DNA of 7,839 nucleotides, taken from Gemmatimonadales bacterium UBA1120 (GTDB taxonomy: Bacteria; Gemmatimonadota; Gemmatimonadetes; Longimicrobiales; Gaopeijiaceae). Shown here in pieces: positions 5,175-7,839 of this stretch. The DNA is taken from positions 21,770 through 29,608 of the forward strand of contig DCAZ01000086.1 of assembly GCA_002313925.1 (NCBI GenBank), in the 5' to 3' direction. The notes under the pieces are model-generated. The model was not told the origin of the DNA. It ran no database searches and saw nothing but the letters and a program-made list of their open reading frames with translations. How positions within the stretch are numbered: the first letter of the stretch is position 1; every line of letters starts with the position of its first letter. Made by a program: the position numbers and the translations under genes.

Positions 5175-7839
5175 ATGCATATCGATAAGATCATGTGCTC
5201 TTGGTCTCGATTGCTGGTCACCTCTTCCTTGCTCGGTGTTTTGGCTCTGGTTTCTTTGCCAGTAGCAGCGTTACAGGTTGATCGAGGCCGGCAGGGTAGT
5301 GGTGTGGAAGGTGGTTATGATCATGAGTCGGCACCGGTCGCCAGAGCAGTTCAAACGGGTGAATCCTTAACCGTTGACGGACTTCTCGAGGAAGAGATTT
5401 GGTTGCAAGCATCCCCGATTTCAGGGTTTCTCCAGACCCTACCGTTCGAGGGCGAACCCGTAACCGAGAGGACTGAGGTGCGCATCGTCTATGACGAAGA
5501 TGCGATCTACATCGGTGCACAGCTCAGTGATCGGAACCCCGTGACAACTCGATTAGCGCGTCGTGATTCTCAATTAGGTGATTCAGATTTATTTGTCTTT
5601 CTAGTCGACAGTTATCACGATCACGAAACCGGTTACCGTTTTTGGACAAACCCTTCCGGGGTGAAAGGTGATGCAACGGTAAGAAGTAATGGAACCGGTA
5701 GAGGTGATACATCGTGGGATCCAGTCTGGGACGTGGTGACTTCTGTGTCTGATTCGGGGTGGGTTGTAGAAATGCGTATCCCTTTCAGTCAACTCCGGTT
5801 TAGCCCAGAAGACCAACAGGTTTGGGGAATCCAGATCGAACGGAACATTCATCGGAATCAAGAGAACGCCACCTACCCCTTTACTCCGAACCTAGAGCGC
5901 TCTGGAGTCTCTCGGTTTGGTCACTTGCATGGAATCGCAGGGATAGAGCCTGGCCAGCGATTGGAATTGCTCCCGTATGTCGTTGCTCGTGGCGAGTACC
6001 TGGAGAATAAGAAGCCTCTTGGTGTGGGTTTCGATAACCCGTACCGAAGTGGAGCCGATCACTTTGGAGGGACCGGCCTGGATCTCAAGTACCGACTTGC
6101 GTCCAACGTGACCCTGGATGCGACAGTCAACCCAGACTTCGGGCAGGTGGAGTTGGACCCTGCAGTGATCAACCTCACGGCCTTTGAGACACGCTTCTCT
6201 GAGCGCCGGACTTTCTTTGTCGAAGGAGCGGGCATATTCAACTTCAGTGAAGGTGGACCGATGGGAAGTGTCGGTCGGCCTCCGCAGCTAGCCTACTCCC
6301 GAAGGATCGGTCGCTCACCGAGAGGTCGTGTTCCCTCGGCTGCAGTCTTTTCCCAGGTACCGAATGCCACAACCATCCTCGGTGCGGCAAAAGTTACAGG
6401 CCAAGTAGGCGATGGTTGGTCGCTGGGGATTTTAGAGGCAGTTACCGGGAAGGAAACGGGTTCTTATACCACTACCGATGGGGAAGCTCACGAAATCCTG
6501 GTAGAGCCAGCGGCCAATAATTTCATTATGAGATTACGACGCCAGGTCGAGGGAGGGGCTACTCGGTTCGGAGTGATAGGAACAGCACTCAATCGTGACC
6601 TTTCGGGGACAACACTGGTAGACAGACTTCATTCTTCCGCGTACTCCAGCGGAATCGACTTTGCCCACGAATCGACTGACCGTATGTGGCTCTTTAGCGG
6701 AGCCCTCGCTGGTAGCTATGTGCGTGGCGATGCAGAGCAGATCTTGCGCACGCAGCGGGCATCAGCTCGCTACTATCAACGACCGGACGCCGAGCATGTT
6801 GATGTGGATCCATTCGCGACGTCGCTGAAGGGTTTCTACGCGATGGGGTACATTGGCAAACAGGCCGGAACCTTCACTATGAGGAACGGCATTGCGTTTG
6901 TGAGCCCTGGTTTCGAGGTCAATGATATCGGATTCCAGTCACACGCGGACCGCATCCTCTTTGATACACACTACCAGTTCAATGAAATAAATCCCGGGAA
7001 GATTCTGCGGTCCTGGAATGTCAGCATGAGCCCCGACGCTGTCTGGAACTTCGCAGGCGAGCGAGTCTTCGCGAACGTAAACAGTAGTCTTTCATTCGAG
7101 TTCCTTAACTACTGGCGTACTTCGTTGAGGATTCAGGTCGACCCGTGGACGGATGATGATCGTCTTACCAGGGGTGGGCCGATGGCGCGTTCTCCGAGCA
7201 GCTTTGCGGGGAACTTCAATCTCAATTCAGACGGAAGAAAAGCTGTAGTGCCTCGGCTCACATACTCATGGAGATCTAACGATGCTGGGGATTGGAACAG
7301 GAGTGTGCAGATCAACCTGAATGCACGTGTCAGGGAAACTTTCCAGTTTAGTCTTGGCCCATCTTATACCAGGTCGTATTCGACAGCTCAGTACATGCAG
7401 CGGATTGAGGATCCTCTGGCTGTTGCAACTTTTGGATCCAGATATGTGTTTGGTGAATTGGACCGGACACGGTTCTCGATGGTGACTAGGGTGAATGCCA
7501 CATTCTCCCCCAGGCTTTCCCTTCAGTTGTATGTAGAGCCTTTCGTCTCAGTCGGAGACTATGGTGGACTGAAAGAATTTCAGTCCCCTGGAACATTTGA
7601 CTTCCAGAAATATGGCACAGACGTGGGGACGGTAATTCAGGACCAAGATGGGCGTTACAATATCGACCCTGACGGAGCAGGACCCGCTGGCAACTTCCGA
7701 GTCTCTGACCGGGACTTCAGCTACCGAAGCTTGCTAGGGAATGCAGTGCTTCGGTGGGAATGGAGGCCAGGAGCAACGCTGTTTCTCGTGTGGCAACAAC
7801 GTCGGATCAACTCGATCACGGGTCACGGACAGGATAGAG
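5175..7839 (+). CDS. DUF5916 outer-membrane protein with N-terminal CBM9-like domain (3' end beyond the window)
   Basis: The frame is open from 5124 to the window edge, giving 888 complete codons from the ATG at 5175. Residues 7-33 form a signal peptide core ending near LPVAALQ. Residues about 59-240 match the CBM9-like domain found before DUF5916: SLTVDGLLEEEIW, VRIVYDEDAIYIGAQLSD, the middle GYRFWTNPSGVKGDA, then GWVVEMRIPFSQLRF and WGIQIERNI. From about 262 to the end is DUF5916, with LLPYVVARGEY, DATVNPDFGQVELDPA (315-330), ERRTFFVEG (343-351) and alternating hydrophobic/polar strands that suggest an outer-membrane beta-barrel. LLGNAVLRWEWRPGATLFLVWQ (from 853) is the usual near-terminal segment, so only a few dozen residues are probably missing. 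Ligand and role are unknown; a carbohydrate or glycan link is inferred only from the CBM9 resemblance. The start is uncertain: ATG 5193 is in frame, also leaves a full signal peptide, and neither has a clear Shine-Dalgarno. Confidence 0.88.
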   Translation, partial: MHIDKIMCSWSRLLVTSSLLGVLALVSLPVAALQVDRGRQGSGVEGGYDHESAPVARAVQTGESLTVDGLLEEEIWLQASPISGFLQTLPFEGEPVTERTEVRIVYDEDAIYIGAQLSDRNPVTTRLARRDSQLGDSDLFVFLVDSYHDHETGYRFWTNPSGVKGDATVRSNGTGRGDTSWDPVWDVVTSVSDSGWVVEMRIPFSQLRFSPEDQQVWGIQIERNIHRNQENATYPFTPNLERSGVSRFGHLHGIAGIEPGQRLELLPYVVARGEYLENKKPLGVGFDNPYRSGADHFGGTGLDLKYRLASNVTLDATVNPDFGQVELDPAVINLTAFETRFSERRTFFVEGAGIFNFSEGGPMGSVGRPPQLAYSRRIGRSPRGRVPSAAVFSQVPNATTILGAAKVTGQVGDGWSLGILEAVTGKETGSYTTTDGEAHEILVEPAANNFIMRLRRQVEGGATRFGVIGTALNRDLSGTTLVDRLHSSAYSSGIDFAHESTDRMWLFSGALAGSYVRGDAEQILRTQRASARYYQRPDAEHVDVDPFATSLKGFYAMGYIGKQAGTFTMRNGIAFVSPGFEVNDIGFQSHADRILFDTHYQFNEINPGKILRSWNVSMSPDAVWNFAGERVFANVNSSLSFEFLNYWRTSLRIQVDPWTDDDRLTRGGPMARSPSSFAGNFNLNSDGRKAVVPRLTYSWRSNDAGDWNRSVQINLNARVRETFQFSLGPSYTRSYSTAQYMQRIEDPLAVATFGSRYVFGELDRTRFSMVTRVNATFSPRLSLQLYVEPFVSVGDYGGLKEFQSPGTFDFQKYGTDVGTVIQDQDGRYNIDPDGAGPAGNFRVSDRDFSYRSLLGNAVLRWEWRPGATLFLVWQQRRINSITGHGQDR

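Overview
The window carries five protein-coding genes and the 5' end of one tRNA gene. It looks like ordinary chromosome of a Gram-negative bacterium of moderate GC content. The best guess for the organism is a Gemmatimonadota (Gemmatimonadetes) lineage. The reasons are an exported PafA-like phosphatase, a protein combining carboxypeptidase-regulatory-like modules with a TonB-plug-like module, a DUF5916 outer-membrane protein with a CBM9-like N-terminus, and DUF1295 on one short stretch. A relative in the wider Bacteroidota/FCB group cannot be excluded from sequence alone. I see no transposase, integrase, phage gene, CRISPR array or recognisable defence system.

Layout. Positions 1-23 are the 5' end of a minus-strand tRNA, with a plausible promoter at 58-86. 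Position 212 begins an exported alkaline phosphatase of the PafA/NPP superfamily. Position 1930 begins a TetR-family repressor with a GTG start; a 16-bp perfect palindrome overlaps its predicted -10 box. Position 2776 begins an exported protein of three beta-sandwich modules plus a plug-like module with no beta-barrel. On the minus strand, 4964 down to 4185 encodes a DUF1295 membrane protein of the steroid 5-alpha-reductase-like fold. From about 5175 to the window edge runs a long DUF5916/CBM9-like outer-membrane protein whose last residues and stop codon lie outside the window.

How the genes relate. Three of the five products are predicted to be exported to the periplasm or outer membrane and one is an inner-membrane protein, so the region is rich in cell-envelope functions. 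Spacing does not support one operon: each plus-strand gene is separated by more than 100 bp, the DUF1295 gene is convergent with the plug protein and divergent from the DUF5916 gene. The TetR gene appears to be autoregulated; whether it also controls a neighbour is not visible, because its palindrome is not repeated elsewhere in the window.

The most useful points for follow-up are the barrel-less plug protein, the TetR operator/promoter overlap, and a -10 box placed exactly where a leaderless DUF1295 transcript would need it. None amounts to a demonstrated new system.
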